Part shown: positions 14,818 to 23,309 of the stretch, piece after piece | How positions within the stretch are numbered: position 1 is the first letter of the stretch | Layout: each line of letters starts with the position of its first letter | DNA from: Flavobacterium sp. Leaf82 | Lineage (GTDB): Bacteria; Bacteroidota; Bacteroidia; Flavobacteriales; Flavobacteriaceae | DNA: 40,929 nt | Assembly (NCBI RefSeq): GCF_001422725.1 | Contig: NZ_LMMA01000007.1 | Location: 59,901 to 100,829 of the forward strand | Reading direction: 5' to 3' | Position numbers and translations under genes: made by a program | The notes under the pieces: model-generated | Databases searched by the model: none | What the model saw: the letters and a program-made list of their open reading frames with translations, nothing else | What the model was told of the DNA's origin: nothing

Positions 14818-17817
14818 ATGAAAAAAGCCCTACTCCTACTCTTTTTGAGTGTTTTTTTAACAAAAACCTACGCTCAGGAATACTTCCCTATTAATGAAAG
14901 TGTGCAGAACAAAAACAAAAATTACACTGTTTTTACCAATGCCACGATTTATGTTACCCCAACTCAAAAAATCGAAAAAGGAACTTTACTCATTCAGGAT
15001 GGTAAAGTTGTTGCAGTTGGAAACAATATTACAATTCCTAAAAACAGTATCGCTATTGATCTTGAAGGAAAAACAATTTATCCTTCATTTATTGATATTT
15101 ATACCAGTTTTGGGGTCGAAAAACCAAAAGCTAACGTAACCAGAGGACGCGATCGTAACCCATTATACGATACGAAAAGAGTTGGTTATTACTGGAACGA
15201 AAGTGTTCGCCCGGAAGTAAACACTTACGAAACGTTTAAATATGACCAGCCAAAAGCCGAAGAATTACTAAAAGCCGGTTTTGGTGTTGTTGGAACTCAT
15301 ATTCCTGACGGAATTGCTCAGGGAACCGGAGTTTTAGTTGCCTTGAATAATACAGAAGGCAGCAAACAAATTATTTCGAATAAAATCACCAACCACTTTG
15401 CATTTTCAAGAAGCGCTTTGACAAATCAGGCTTATCCAAGCTCATTAATGGGTATGATGGCTTTATTGCGTCAGATGTATTTAGATCTGGATTGGTACAA
15501 AAAAGGAAATTCTGATACTAAAGATTTATCGTTAGAAGCATTGGCAAGCAACGAAAAGCTAGTTCAGATTTTTGCTTCAGAAGACAAATTAAACAGTTTG
15601 AGAGCGGCTAAAATCGCTAAAGAATTTGGTTTAAGTTATGTTCTAAAAGGAAGCGGAAATGAGTTTGAAAGAATAGGCGAAATCAAAAGTACAAATGCAA
15701 AATATATTATTCCGATAAGTTTTCCGGAGGCTTATGATGTTTCAAACCCCTATTTATCAAATCAAATCGAATTGACAGATATGCGTTTCTGGAATCAGGC
15801 GCCTTCAAACCTAAAAGTTTTATCTGATAATGGAATTGTTTTTGCGCTGACAACTGACAAATTAAAAAAGACAGAAGATTTTAAACCTAATTTATTAAAA
15901 GCCATTAAATATGGTTTTGATAAAACAAAAGCTTTAGAAGCCCTAACAACAATTCCTGCTGCTATTTTAGGAAAAAGCAATGAAGTTGGAAGTTTAAAAA
16001 CCGGAAGTTATGCGAATTTTGTAATTACTTCAGGTGAAATTTTTGACGAAAAAACGGTTTTATATGAAAACTGGGTTCAGGGAACGAAATATGTAGTAAA
16101 TGATATTAACGGAAAAGATATTCGCGGAAACTACGATTTAACTGTTGGAAAAGATACTTATAAATGGAAAATCGACGGAACTGCTGATGCTCCAAAATCT
16201 GAAATTACTACTGCTGATGCAAAAAAATTAAAAACCACTTTTGCTGTTTCTAAAAATTGGATTTCACTTTTGATTAAACCTGCAGATACGATTAAATCTA
16301 ACTATACCCGTTTAACCGGTTTTATAGAAAAACCGGAAAGTTTATCCGGAAAAGCAGTTTTATCAAATGGTGATGAATTGACCTGGACTGCCTTAAGAAC
16401 AAGTGCATTTGTTGCTGTTAAAGATACTGCCAAAGTAGAAAAACCAAATCCTATAATTCCAACAACTTATCCTAATGTTGCTTTTGGAGATTCGAAAAAA
16501 CTAACGGCTCAAACTTTATTGTTTAAAAATGCTACGGTTTGGACTAATGAAAAAGAAGGCGTTTTGACAGAAACGGATGTTTTAATTAAAAACGGAAAAA
16601 TTGCCGCTGTTGGTAAAAATCTTTCAGATGCATCTGCTACTGTTATTGATGCAAAAGGAAAACATATTACAAGCGGAATCATAGATGAACACTCGCATAT
16701 TGCTATTTCTAAAGGTGTAAACGAAATGGGTCACAACTCGACTGCCGAAGTTACGATTCAGGATGTAGTAAACTCTGAAGATATTAATATTTACAGAGAT
16801 CTTGCCGGAGGTGTAACAATTTCTCAGTTATTACACGGATCTGCAAACCCAATTGGTGGGCGTTCTGCAATTGTAAAATGGAAATGGGGATCTTCTCCAG
16901 ATGAAATGTTATACAAAAACCAACCTAAGTTTATCAAATTTGCTTTAGGAGAAAATGTAAAACAAGCGAATTGGGGAATTGATAATCCAACTCGTTTTCC
17001 TCAAACCAGAATGGGTGTTGAACAGGTTTTTACTGATTATTTTCAACGTGCAAAAGAATATGACGAAAACTGGAAAAAATTCAACGCAGGTTCTAAAAAA
17101 GGAAAAGCACCAAGAGTTGATTTAGAATTACAGACTATTGCAGAAATTATAAATAAAGAACGTTTTATTACGTGTCACTCTTATGTAGAATCTGAGATTT
17201 TGATGTTGATGAGTGTTACGGAGAAATTCAATTTTAGAGTAAACACTTTTACCCATATTCTTGAAGGTTATAAAGTGGCCGATAAAATGAAAGAACACGG
17301 AGTTGGAGCTTCGACTTTCTCTGACTGGTGGGCTTATAAATTTGAAGTAAATGATGCAATTCCGTTCAACGGACCAATTATGCATAATGAAGGATTGGTT
17401 GTAGCTTATAATTCTGATGATGCAGAGATGTCCAGAAGATTGAATCAGGAAGCTGCAAAAGCAGTAAAATACGGAAATATTTCTGAAGAAGATGCCTGGA
17501 AATTTGTAACCCTGAATCCTGCTAAATTATTACATATTGATGATAAAGTAGGAAGCCTTAAAGTAGGTAAAGATGCTGACGTTGTGTTATGGAGCGATAA
17601 TCCTTTATCTATTTATGCTAAAGCCGAAAAAACAATTATTGAAGGTGTTGTTTATTTTGATATTGAAAAAGATGCCGAAAAACAATTGGCTATTTCTAAA
17701 GAAAGAAGTTTGCTAATTGGGCAAATGTTACAAGAAAAAAACAAAGGAGCAGGTACTCAACAACCTACAAGAAAAGAGAAAAAAGAATATCACTGTGATA
17801 CTTTAGAACAATTATAA
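14818..17817 (+). CDS. Exported two-domain amidohydrolase-like protein
   Basis: A 999-residue protein with signal peptide MKKALLLLFLSVFLTKTYAQ. It contains two amidohydrolase-like units. In the first (about 35-430) the metal-binding D-x-H-x-H is replaced by D93-I-Y95-T-S97, so it is probably inactive. The second (about 570-970) keeps it as D623-E-H625-S-H627, and has FITCHSYVESE and FTHILEGYKVADK with further His ligands, and AYNSDDAEMSRRL with the expected catalytic Asp. It ends with a KVGKDADVVLWSDNPLS barrel-closing segment. Members hydrolyse cyclic amides, peptides or related bonds; the substrate here is unknown. It forms an operon with the gene at 17855 (37-bp gap). A TATTTTTAG box lies upstream near 14790. 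Confidence 0.88.
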   Translation: MKKALLLLFLSVFLTKTYAQEYFPINESVQNKNKNYTVFTNATIYVTPTQKIEKGTLLIQDGKVVAVGNNITIPKNSIAIDLEGKTIYPSFIDIYTSFGVEKPKANVTRGRDRNPLYDTKRVGYYWNESVRPEVNTYETFKYDQPKAEELLKAGFGVVGTHIPDGIAQGTGVLVALNNTEGSKQIISNKITNHFAFSRSALTNQAYPSSLMGMMALLRQMYLDLDWYKKGNSDTKDLSLEALASNEKLVQIFASEDKLNSLRAAKIAKEFGLSYVLKGSGNEFERIGEIKSTNAKYIIPISFPEAYDVSNPYLSNQIELTDMRFWNQAPSNLKVLSDNGIVFALTTDKLKKTEDFKPNLLKAIKYGFDKTKALEALTTIPAAILGKSNEVGSLKTGSYANFVITSGEIFDEKTVLYENWVQGTKYVVNDINGKDIRGNYDLTVGKDTYKWKIDGTADAPKSEITTADAKKLKTTFAVSKNWISLLIKPADTIKSNYTRLTGFIEKPESLSGKAVLSNGDELTWTALRTSAFVAVKDTAKVEKPNPIIPTTYPNVAFGDSKKLTAQTLLFKNATVWTNEKEGVLTETDVLIKNGKIAAVGKNLSDASATVIDAKGKHITSGIIDEHSHIAISKGVNEMGHNSTAEVTIQDVVNSEDINIYRDLAGGVTISQLLHGSANPIGGRSAIVKWKWGSSPDEMLYKNQPKFIKFALGENVKQANWGIDNPTRFPQTRMGVEQVFTDYFQRAKEYDENWKKFNAGSKKGKAPRVDLELQTIAEIINKERFITCHSYVESEILMLMSVTEKFNFRVNTFTHILEGYKVADKMKEHGVGASTFSDWWAYKFEVNDAIPFNGPIMHNEGLVVAYNSDDAEMSRRLNQEAAKAVKYGNISEEDAWKFVTLNPAKLLHIDDKVGSLKVGKDADVVLWSDNPLSIYAKAEKTIIEGVVYFDIEKDAEKQLAISKERSLLIGQMLQEKNKGAGTQQPTRKEKKEYHCDTLEQL

Positions 17818-17854
17818 AGGCTTTAGAAAATTCAGAAAGATAAAAACACATAAT

Positions 17855-19162
17855 ATGATACATAAAAACATATATATAATGCTGCTCGCAGTTTGTGCTT
17901 CAGTACAAATAAAAGCACAGCAAATACCGGCACCAAAAGAAACTAAATCTGTTTTGATTTTAAATGCAACTGCACATTTGGGTAATGGAACCGTTATTCA
18001 AAATAGTGCAATTGGTTTTAAGGACGGAAAAATCACTTTAGTTGCAGATGCTACAACAATAAGACTTGCTGCAAACGCATTCGATACAACTATAGATGCC
18101 AGCGGAAAACATGTTTATCCGGGATTTATTGTTCCGAATGCAACATTAGGTTTGGTAGAAATCGATGCCGTAAAATCATCTGATGATGAGGAAGAAATTG
18201 GAAGTTTTAATCCTAATGTAAGAAGTATTATTGCTTACAATTCAGAATCTAAAGTAGTAGAAACTGTTCGTCCAAACGGCGTTTTAATAGCTCAGATTAC
18301 ACCTCGTGGAGGCAGAATTTCAGGAACTTCGTCTATAGTACAATTAGATGCGTGGAGCTGGAAAGATGCTATTATAAAAGAGAATGACGGGATTCATCTT
18401 AATTTTCCATCAAACTTTAAAAGATCAGGATCGTGGTTTGAACCCGGAATAATCGAGGCAAACAAAGATTATCCTAAACAAGTGGAAGAAATAGCTGCTT
18501 TTTTAATCAACTCGAAAGCATATAATCAAGCTCCAACAAAAGAAAGAAATGTAGTTCTAGAAGCTACAAAAGGTCTTTTTGACGGAACTCAAACGCTTTA
18601 TATTCATGCAGATGAAGAAAAACAAATTGTAGATGCCATACAATTAGCAGTTGACAACCAGATCAAAAAAATTGTTATTGTTGGAGGATTCGAAGCTTAT
18701 AAATCAGCTGATGTATTGCAAAAATACAATGTTGGTGTTTTATTGAGACGCGTTCATGATATGCCAACAAGCGATGACGAAGATGTAAATCTTCCGTATA
18801 AAATGGCAAAAATACTTACTGATAAAGGTATTGTTGTAGGTCTTGAAAATAGCGGTGATCACGAACGTATGAGCGTAAGAAATCTTCCGTTTCTGGCAGG
18901 AACATGCGCTGCGTTTGGCTTAGACAAAGAAATAGCATTAAAACTTATTACTTCTAATACAGCAAAATTATTAGGCATTGATGCTACTTGCGGCACATTA
19001 GAAACCGGTAAAGATGCAACGTTATTTATCTCTGAAGGTGATGCACTTGACATGAGAACAAATAAATTAACGACTGCTTTTATTCAGGGAAGAACAATTA
19101 ACTTAGAGACTTTTCAAACTAAATTGAGCGATAAATTCAAAGCAAAGTTCAACCAGAAATAA
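17855..19162 (+). CDS. Exported amidohydrolase-like protein lacking the HxH motif
   Basis: A 435-residue protein with a signal peptide ending SVQIKAQ (about residue 22). It is the length of one amidohydrolase unit and keeps the composite-barrel beginning (SVLILNATAHLGNGTVIQNS) and end (TLETGKDATLFISEGDALDM). At the place of D-x-H-x-H it has V93-P-N95-A-T97, and the later segment reads VGLENSGDHERMSVRNLPF. The usual metal site is therefore missing in part. Together with the 999-residue neighbour it may form a hetero-oligomer in which this chain is structural; that is inference. It is followed by a strong terminator at 19181. Confidence 0.88.
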   Translation: MIHKNIYIMLLAVCASVQIKAQQIPAPKETKSVLILNATAHLGNGTVIQNSAIGFKDGKITLVADATTIRLAANAFDTTIDASGKHVYPGFIVPNATLGLVEIDAVKSSDDEEEIGSFNPNVRSIIAYNSESKVVETVRPNGVLIAQITPRGGRISGTSSIVQLDAWSWKDAIIKENDGIHLNFPSNFKRSGSWFEPGIIEANKDYPKQVEEIAAFLINSKAYNQAPTKERNVVLEATKGLFDGTQTLYIHADEEKQIVDAIQLAVDNQIKKIVIVGGFEAYKSADVLQKYNVGVLLRRVHDMPTSDDEDVNLPYKMAKILTDKGIVVGLENSGDHERMSVRNLPFLAGTCAAFGLDKEIALKLITSNTAKLLGIDATCGTLETGKDATLFISEGDALDMRTNKLTTAFIQGRTINLETFQTKLSDKFKAKFNQK

Positions 19163-19180
19163 AAACTTTTTTTTCTATAA

Positions 19181-19218
19181 AAAAAGGCATCATTTGAAAA
19201 TTCATTTGATGCCTTTTT
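19181..19218 (+). terminator. Intrinsic terminator after the amidohydrolase operon
   Basis: The stem AAAAAGGCATCA / TGATGCCTTTTT is 12 bp with an AT-rich loop (TTTGAAAATTCATT), and the right arm runs into the T-tract. It begins 19 bp after the stop codon. Confidence 0.88.
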
Positions 19219-19392
19219 TATTTGGAATCAAAACCATTTTGATTAATTCCTTGAATATTTAAGCATAATTAATCTTAAAATTGAAATTATTATGACTGCA
19301 TTTTGTTAACAAAGCCACTAAAAACTTACTTTTTAAAAATTTTCATTAATAAATTATAAATTTTAAGTTCATTTTAACAAATACACGCAAAA

Positions 19393-19457
19393 TATAGGGG
19401 TGTAAATTTAAAAATTAACAAAAGTTAAGCATTGAACTCTATTTTTTATAGGGGTGT
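19393..19457 (+). promoter_or_regulatory. Direct repeats TATAGGGGTGT in the amtB upstream region
   Basis: Two exact copies of TATAGGGGTGT, at 19393-19403 and 19447-19457, start 54 bp apart (about five helical turns). They are G-rich islands in very AT-rich DNA, 44-110 bp before the ammonium transporter ATG. The rest of the 339-bp spacer (19163-19501) holds the terminator at its left edge and otherwise plain AT-rich DNA. A role as activator or regulator sites for nitrogen control is inferred from position. Confidence 0.5.
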
Positions 19458-19501
19458 CGATTGATTTTATACTTTTATAAAAAATTTAAAACTAAATAAC
19501 T

Positions 19502-20818
19502 ATGCGAAAAATTATTTTAAGTGTGATTCTTATCACTATTTTGGTACTAACCTTTATATCAAACTTTATCCTGACAGACAGCCCTATTCCCGCAGAAGCA
19601 GTAAAGTTTGACACTGGAGATACAGCCTGGATGATTGTAGCAACTGCCTTTGTATTGCTTATGACACCAGGATTAGGATTTTTCTACGGGGGAATGGTAG
19701 GTAAGAAAAACGTTATCAGTACAATGTTACAAAGTTTCATGGCAATGGTAATCGTTACTATCTTATGGGTTGTGGTTGCATTTGGGTTAGCTTTTGGTCC
19801 TACTATTGGAGGAATCATAGGAAATCCATCTACTAATTTATTCTTTGAAGGTGTTGGTACCAACACTGCATGGAGTCTTGCCCCAACTATTCCGTTTATG
19901 TTATTCGCATTATTTCAAGCAAAATTTGCCATCATTACACCTGCATTAATCACTGGTGCATTTGCAGAGCGTGTACGTTTCTGGGCTTATTTATTATTTA
20001 TGGTTTTATTTATTATAGTTATATACGCGCCTTTAGCTCACATGACATGGCATCCTGATGGAGTTTTCTTTAAAATGGGAGTATTAGATTTTGCCGGAGG
20101 AACAGTAGTACACATGAGTGCTGGTTGGGCCGCATTAGCAGGAGCAATCTTCTTAGGAAAAAGAAAAATTCAAAAAGTTAACCCTGCCAGAATTACCTAT
20201 GTATTATTAGGTACGGGATTATTATGGTTTGGATGGTTTGGTTTCAACGCAGGTTCTGCACTTGGAGCAAACGGATTAGCTGTTCAGGCTTTAGGAACTA
20301 CAACTGTTGCTGCTGCCGCTGCTGCAATGGCATGGGTTTTCCTTGATAAAATCATAGGACATAAATTATCTGCATTAGGAGCTTGTATAGGTGCTGTTGT
20401 TGGTCTAGTTGCCATTACTCCTGCTGCTGGTTTCGTAAGTATCCCTCACGCAATTTTTATTGGGGCTTTCTCTGCAATTGTTAGTAATCTTGTAGTAAGC
20501 AAATTCCCTAAAGGAAAAATTGATGACGCCTTAGACGTTTTTGCTTGTCACGGTGTTGGTGGTATGGTAGGTATGTTATTAACAGGAGTTTTTGCTTCAA
20601 AAGCAATTAACCCGGCTGTTGGAGACAATCAAGGTTTAATCTTTGGAACTCCAACTTTATTCATCAACCAATTAACTGCTTTAGTAATCGTTTCTATCTT
20701 CGCTTTTATAGGTTCTTATGTTTTATTCTTTGTTGTAAATAAAATTACACCTCTAAGAGTTACTGAAGAAAAAGAAGAACTAGGATTAGATATTTCTCAA
20801 CACGGAGAATTTTTATAA
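19502..20818 (+). CDS. amtB: AmtB-type ammonium transporter
   Basis: A 438-residue inner-membrane protein with 11-12 hydrophobic segments, the first likely a cleaved signal as in E. coli AmtB. Family signatures are clear: DTGDTAWMIVATAFVLLMTP at the entrance, VVHMSAGWAAL with the first of the two pore histidines, and FACHGVGGMVG with the second (twin-His). These proteins conduct NH3/NH4+ as trimers and are normally gated by a GlnK-type PII protein. No glnK gene is adjacent. The TATAGGGGTGT pair upstream may serve regulation. The gene ends before a terminator at 20851. Confidence 0.95.
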   Translation: MRKIILSVILITILVLTFISNFILTDSPIPAEAVKFDTGDTAWMIVATAFVLLMTPGLGFFYGGMVGKKNVISTMLQSFMAMVIVTILWVVVAFGLAFGPTIGGIIGNPSTNLFFEGVGTNTAWSLAPTIPFMLFALFQAKFAIITPALITGAFAERVRFWAYLLFMVLFIIVIYAPLAHMTWHPDGVFFKMGVLDFAGGTVVHMSAGWAALAGAIFLGKRKIQKVNPARITYVLLGTGLLWFGWFGFNAGSALGANGLAVQALGTTTVAAAAAAMAWVFLDKIIGHKLSALGACIGAVVGLVAITPAAGFVSIPHAIFIGAFSAIVSNLVVSKFPKGKIDDALDVFACHGVGGMVGMLLTGVFASKAINPAVGDNQGLIFGTPTLFINQLTALVIVSIFAFIGSYVLFFVVNKITPLRVTEEKEELGLDISQHGEFL

Positions 20819-20850
20819 GAAATAAACCAAAACCAAAATAAACCAAATTA

Positions 20851-20886
20851 AAAAGCACTCTGAGTCTGACTTAGAGTGCTTTTTTG
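20851..20886 (+). terminator. Intrinsic terminator after amtB
   Basis: The stem AAAAGCACTCT (20851-20861) / AGAGTGCTTTT, with a loop of about a dozen bases, continues into T6. It lies 32 bp after the amtB stop. A near twin lies at 21021-21059. Confidence 0.9.
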
Positions 20887-20915
20887 CTCTTAATAATTTT
20901 TGATTTTTAGAGGAA

Positions 20916-21197
20916 AGAATATAGAATAAAGAGAATAGATGCAAGAAGTTAGAAGCAAGAGTGAATGCAAAATAGCAGGAGAAAGAAGCAAAATAATAGA
21001 AACAAGAAAATAGCTAATACAAAAAAGCACTCTGAGTTACTTACTGAGAGTGCTTTTTTGCTTTGAATTAATTTCAACCTTATTATTATTTTAGATTTTA
21101 GATCCCCTAACTTCTTTATTCTATTCTCTATATTCTATTCTCTTTATTCTATTCTCTTTATTCTATTCTCTTTATTCTATTCTCTATATTCTATTTT
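20916..21197. repeat. 14-bp tandem repeat CTATTCTCTTTATT with inverted copy and second terminator
   Basis: From 21121 to about 21197 the unit CTATTCTC(T/A)(T/A)TATT repeats exactly every 14 bp (CTATTCTC-like cores at 21121, 21135, 21149, 21163, 21177 and a degraded one at 21191). A reverse-complement stretch (AGAATATAGAATAAAGAGAA) lies at 20916-20935. Between them, 21021-21059 is a second copy of the amtB terminator (AAAAAAGCACTCT...AGAGTGCTTTTTT). The segment lies between convergent amtB and dsbD and looks like an inverted duplication of the amtB terminator region. The spacer 20819-21209 has no gene. Confidence 0.75.
21021..21059. terminator. Second terminator hairpin, near twin of the amtB terminator
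   Basis: AAAAAAGCACTCT / AGAGTGCTTTTTT with a 13-nt loop. The arms are symmetric with A and T runs on both sides, so it can stop transcription from either strand and would serve dsbD arriving from the right. Confidence 0.8.
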
Positions 21198-21209
21198 CTT
21201 AAAAAAGGA

Positions 21210-23309
21210 TTATTTAAAATTCCCAATTCCTTCTTTTAGCCAATGCAAATATTCATCTGCATTTACATAACTAATAGTTGGTTTTGTGTTGTTTAAATTC
21301 TTGCCTTCTAAATCTGTTATGATGTATAATGGCTGCGTATTGGTTTTATATTTTGTGATCATAAAATCAGTCCATTTATCACCAACCGTAATGATTTTAT
21401 CACCTGATTTCGTTACAAATTGCTCTTCTTTTGGCAACTCACGTTTATCATCTACATAAAGCGAAATCAAAACAACATCATTTTTCAGGATTGGTAAAAT
21501 TGTCGGTTCAGACCAAACATTGTTTTCCATTTTTCTGCAATTCACGCAAGCATAACCTGTAAAATCAAGCATGATTGGCTTATTGATTGATTTTGCATAA
21601 GCTAATCCATCTTCGTAATCATGAAAAACCATAATACCATGCGGTCCTAATTCTGCTCCGTCAGGCAATCCTTTTATAGATTCTGCACTTCCGGCTGAAT
21701 TACCAGAACCTCCTACTCCAAACGGACTTTCGCTATACGTTGGAGGTGGCGGAAATGCACTGATTAACTTTAATGGAGCTCCCCAAAGTCCTGGAATTAA
21801 ATAAATTGTAAAAACTAAAGAAAGTAAACCTACATACAATCGACCTACAGAGATATGACTTGAAGGACTATCATGTGGTAAAGTAATTTTTCCGAATAAG
21901 TATAAAGTCAAGGCTGCAAATATTGCAATCCAAATAGCTAGAAAAACTTCTCTTTCAAGAAAATGCAATTGCAAAACTAAATCTGCATTTGACAAAAATT
22001 TGAAAGCAAAAGCTAATTCTAAAAATCCTAAAAACACTTTTACTGTATTTAACCAACCACCAGATTTTGGCAATGAATTTAACCAACCCGGAAACATTGC
22101 AAAAAGCATAAATGGCAAAGCTAAAGCCAAAGAGAAACCAAACATTCCAACAATTGGCCCGAGAACTCCATTAGTAGCAGCTTGAAATAAAAGCGGACCT
22201 ACAATTGGACCTGTACATGAAAATGATACAATTGCAAGAGCCAAAGCCATAAATAAGATTCCAATTATTCCACCTTTATCAGCTTGTTTATCGACTTTAT
22301 TTGCCCAAGAATTAGGAAGCATAATTTCGAACGCTCCTAAAAATGATGATGCAAAAACAATTAGCAAGACAAAAAATATAAGATTAAAATAAACATTAGT
22401 CGCTAATGAATTTAAAGCATCTGCACCAAAAATCCAGGAAACAGAAAAACCAAGTATCACATAAATTAAAATAATTGCAGTACCGTAAATAATTGCATTT
22501 CTAATTCCTGCAGCTCTGTTTTTACTTTGTTTTGTAAAAAAACTTACAGTCATAGGTATCATTGGAAATACACAAGGCGTAAATAAAGCCGTAAAACCAC
22601 CTAAAAACGCAAGAAAAAACAACGTTAATAAACTTCCTTGTTCATCTGTAGCAGGAACTTCTTCTTTTGATGGAGTTTCAGCAACAGCATCTTTTGTAGT
22701 TTCAACCTTAGCCGTTTCGATTGTTGGTTTTACTGTATCAACTGCTAAACCAACAACTTTAGTTTCATCTTTCTTTACTTCTGAAACACTTGCAACGGCA
22801 TCCATCTTAAAAGTTGACGGAACCGCAATTGAGAATTTTTTATTAGAATTGATACAAACTTCTTTACAAACCTGAAAATCAAACTCAACATCAACCGTTT
22901 TTAAGTTTGGATTAATGATTGTAATTTCCTGTTCTATATGTGCTTTACCTTCAAAAAAAGTTTCATTTACACCAAAAACATCATTAAAAGCTGTTCTGGT
23001 TTTACCTTCTTTAGCTTTACCAACTAACGTATAATTTCCTTTTTGATTTTTAAATGCAATTTCCAGCGCAAGAGGTCCGCCATCTGGTGTAAATTGCGAA
23101 TACATATGCCAGTCTTTTTCAATTGTTCCATCAAAAATTAAAACAGCATTATTCCCTGCTTTCTTTTCAATTTTAGAAGTCCATTTTACCGGTTCCAGGA
23201 TTTGCGCATTTCCTTTTGCAAAAGCAAACAAGAAAAACAGGAAAAACACAATGGTTTTATTCCAGACACTTTTCGACATTATCGTTTGAGGGTATTGATT
23301 AAAGTTCAT
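21210..23309 (-). CDS. dsbD: Thiol:disulfide interchange protein DsbD-like
   Basis: A 699-residue protein. After a signal peptide (best read from the in-frame Met at 23279, MSKSVWNK...GNAQ) comes a periplasmic alpha-like domain with FQVCKEVCINSNKKF (Cys pair). An acidic linker follows, then an eight-helix membrane domain with FTPCVFPMIP and SFSCTGPIVG (the two membrane cysteines), and a C-terminal thioredoxin-like domain with GYACVNCRKM (C588, C591). This is the complete electron path that carries cytoplasmic reducing power to periplasmic thiols. The start at 23309 overlaps the tilS stop (TAATG), suggesting coupling; the internal Met at 23279 is an alternative. Confidence 0.93.
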   Translation of the reverse strand: MNFNQYPQTIMSKSVWNKTIVFFLFFLFAFAKGNAQILEPVKWTSKIEKKAGNNAVLIFDGTIEKDWHMYSQFTPDGGPLALEIAFKNQKGNYTLVGKAKEGKTRTAFNDVFGVNETFFEGKAHIEQEITIINPNLKTVDVEFDFQVCKEVCINSNKKFSIAVPSTFKMDAVASVSEVKKDETKVVGLAVDTVKPTIETAKVETTKDAVAETPSKEEVPATDEQGSLLTLFFLAFLGGFTALFTPCVFPMIPMTVSFFTKQSKNRAAGIRNAIIYGTAIILIYVILGFSVSWIFGADALNSLATNVYFNLIFFVLLIVFASSFLGAFEIMLPNSWANKVDKQADKGGIIGILFMALALAIVSFSCTGPIVGPLLFQAATNGVLGPIVGMFGFSLALALPFMLFAMFPGWLNSLPKSGGWLNTVKVFLGFLELAFAFKFLSNADLVLQLHFLEREVFLAIWIAIFAALTLYLFGKITLPHDSPSSHISVGRLYVGLLSLVFTIYLIPGLWGAPLKLISAFPPPPTYSESPFGVGGSGNSAGSAESIKGLPDGAELGPHGIMVFHDYEDGLAYAKSINKPIMLDFTGYACVNCRKMENNVWSEPTILPILKNDVVLISLYVDDKRELPKEEQFVTKSGDKIITVGDKWTDFMITKYKTNTQPLYIITDLEGKNLNNTKPTISYVNADEYLHWLKEGIGNFK

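Noticed and set aside
19163..19501. Sigma-54 promoter before amtB
   Set aside because: No TGGCAC-N5-TTGC element is present; the nearest features are the TATAGGGGTGT repeats.
21121..21197. CRISPR or coding minisatellite at the 14-bp repeat
   Set aside because: There are no spacers and the period is not a multiple of three; the segment lies between two convergent genes.
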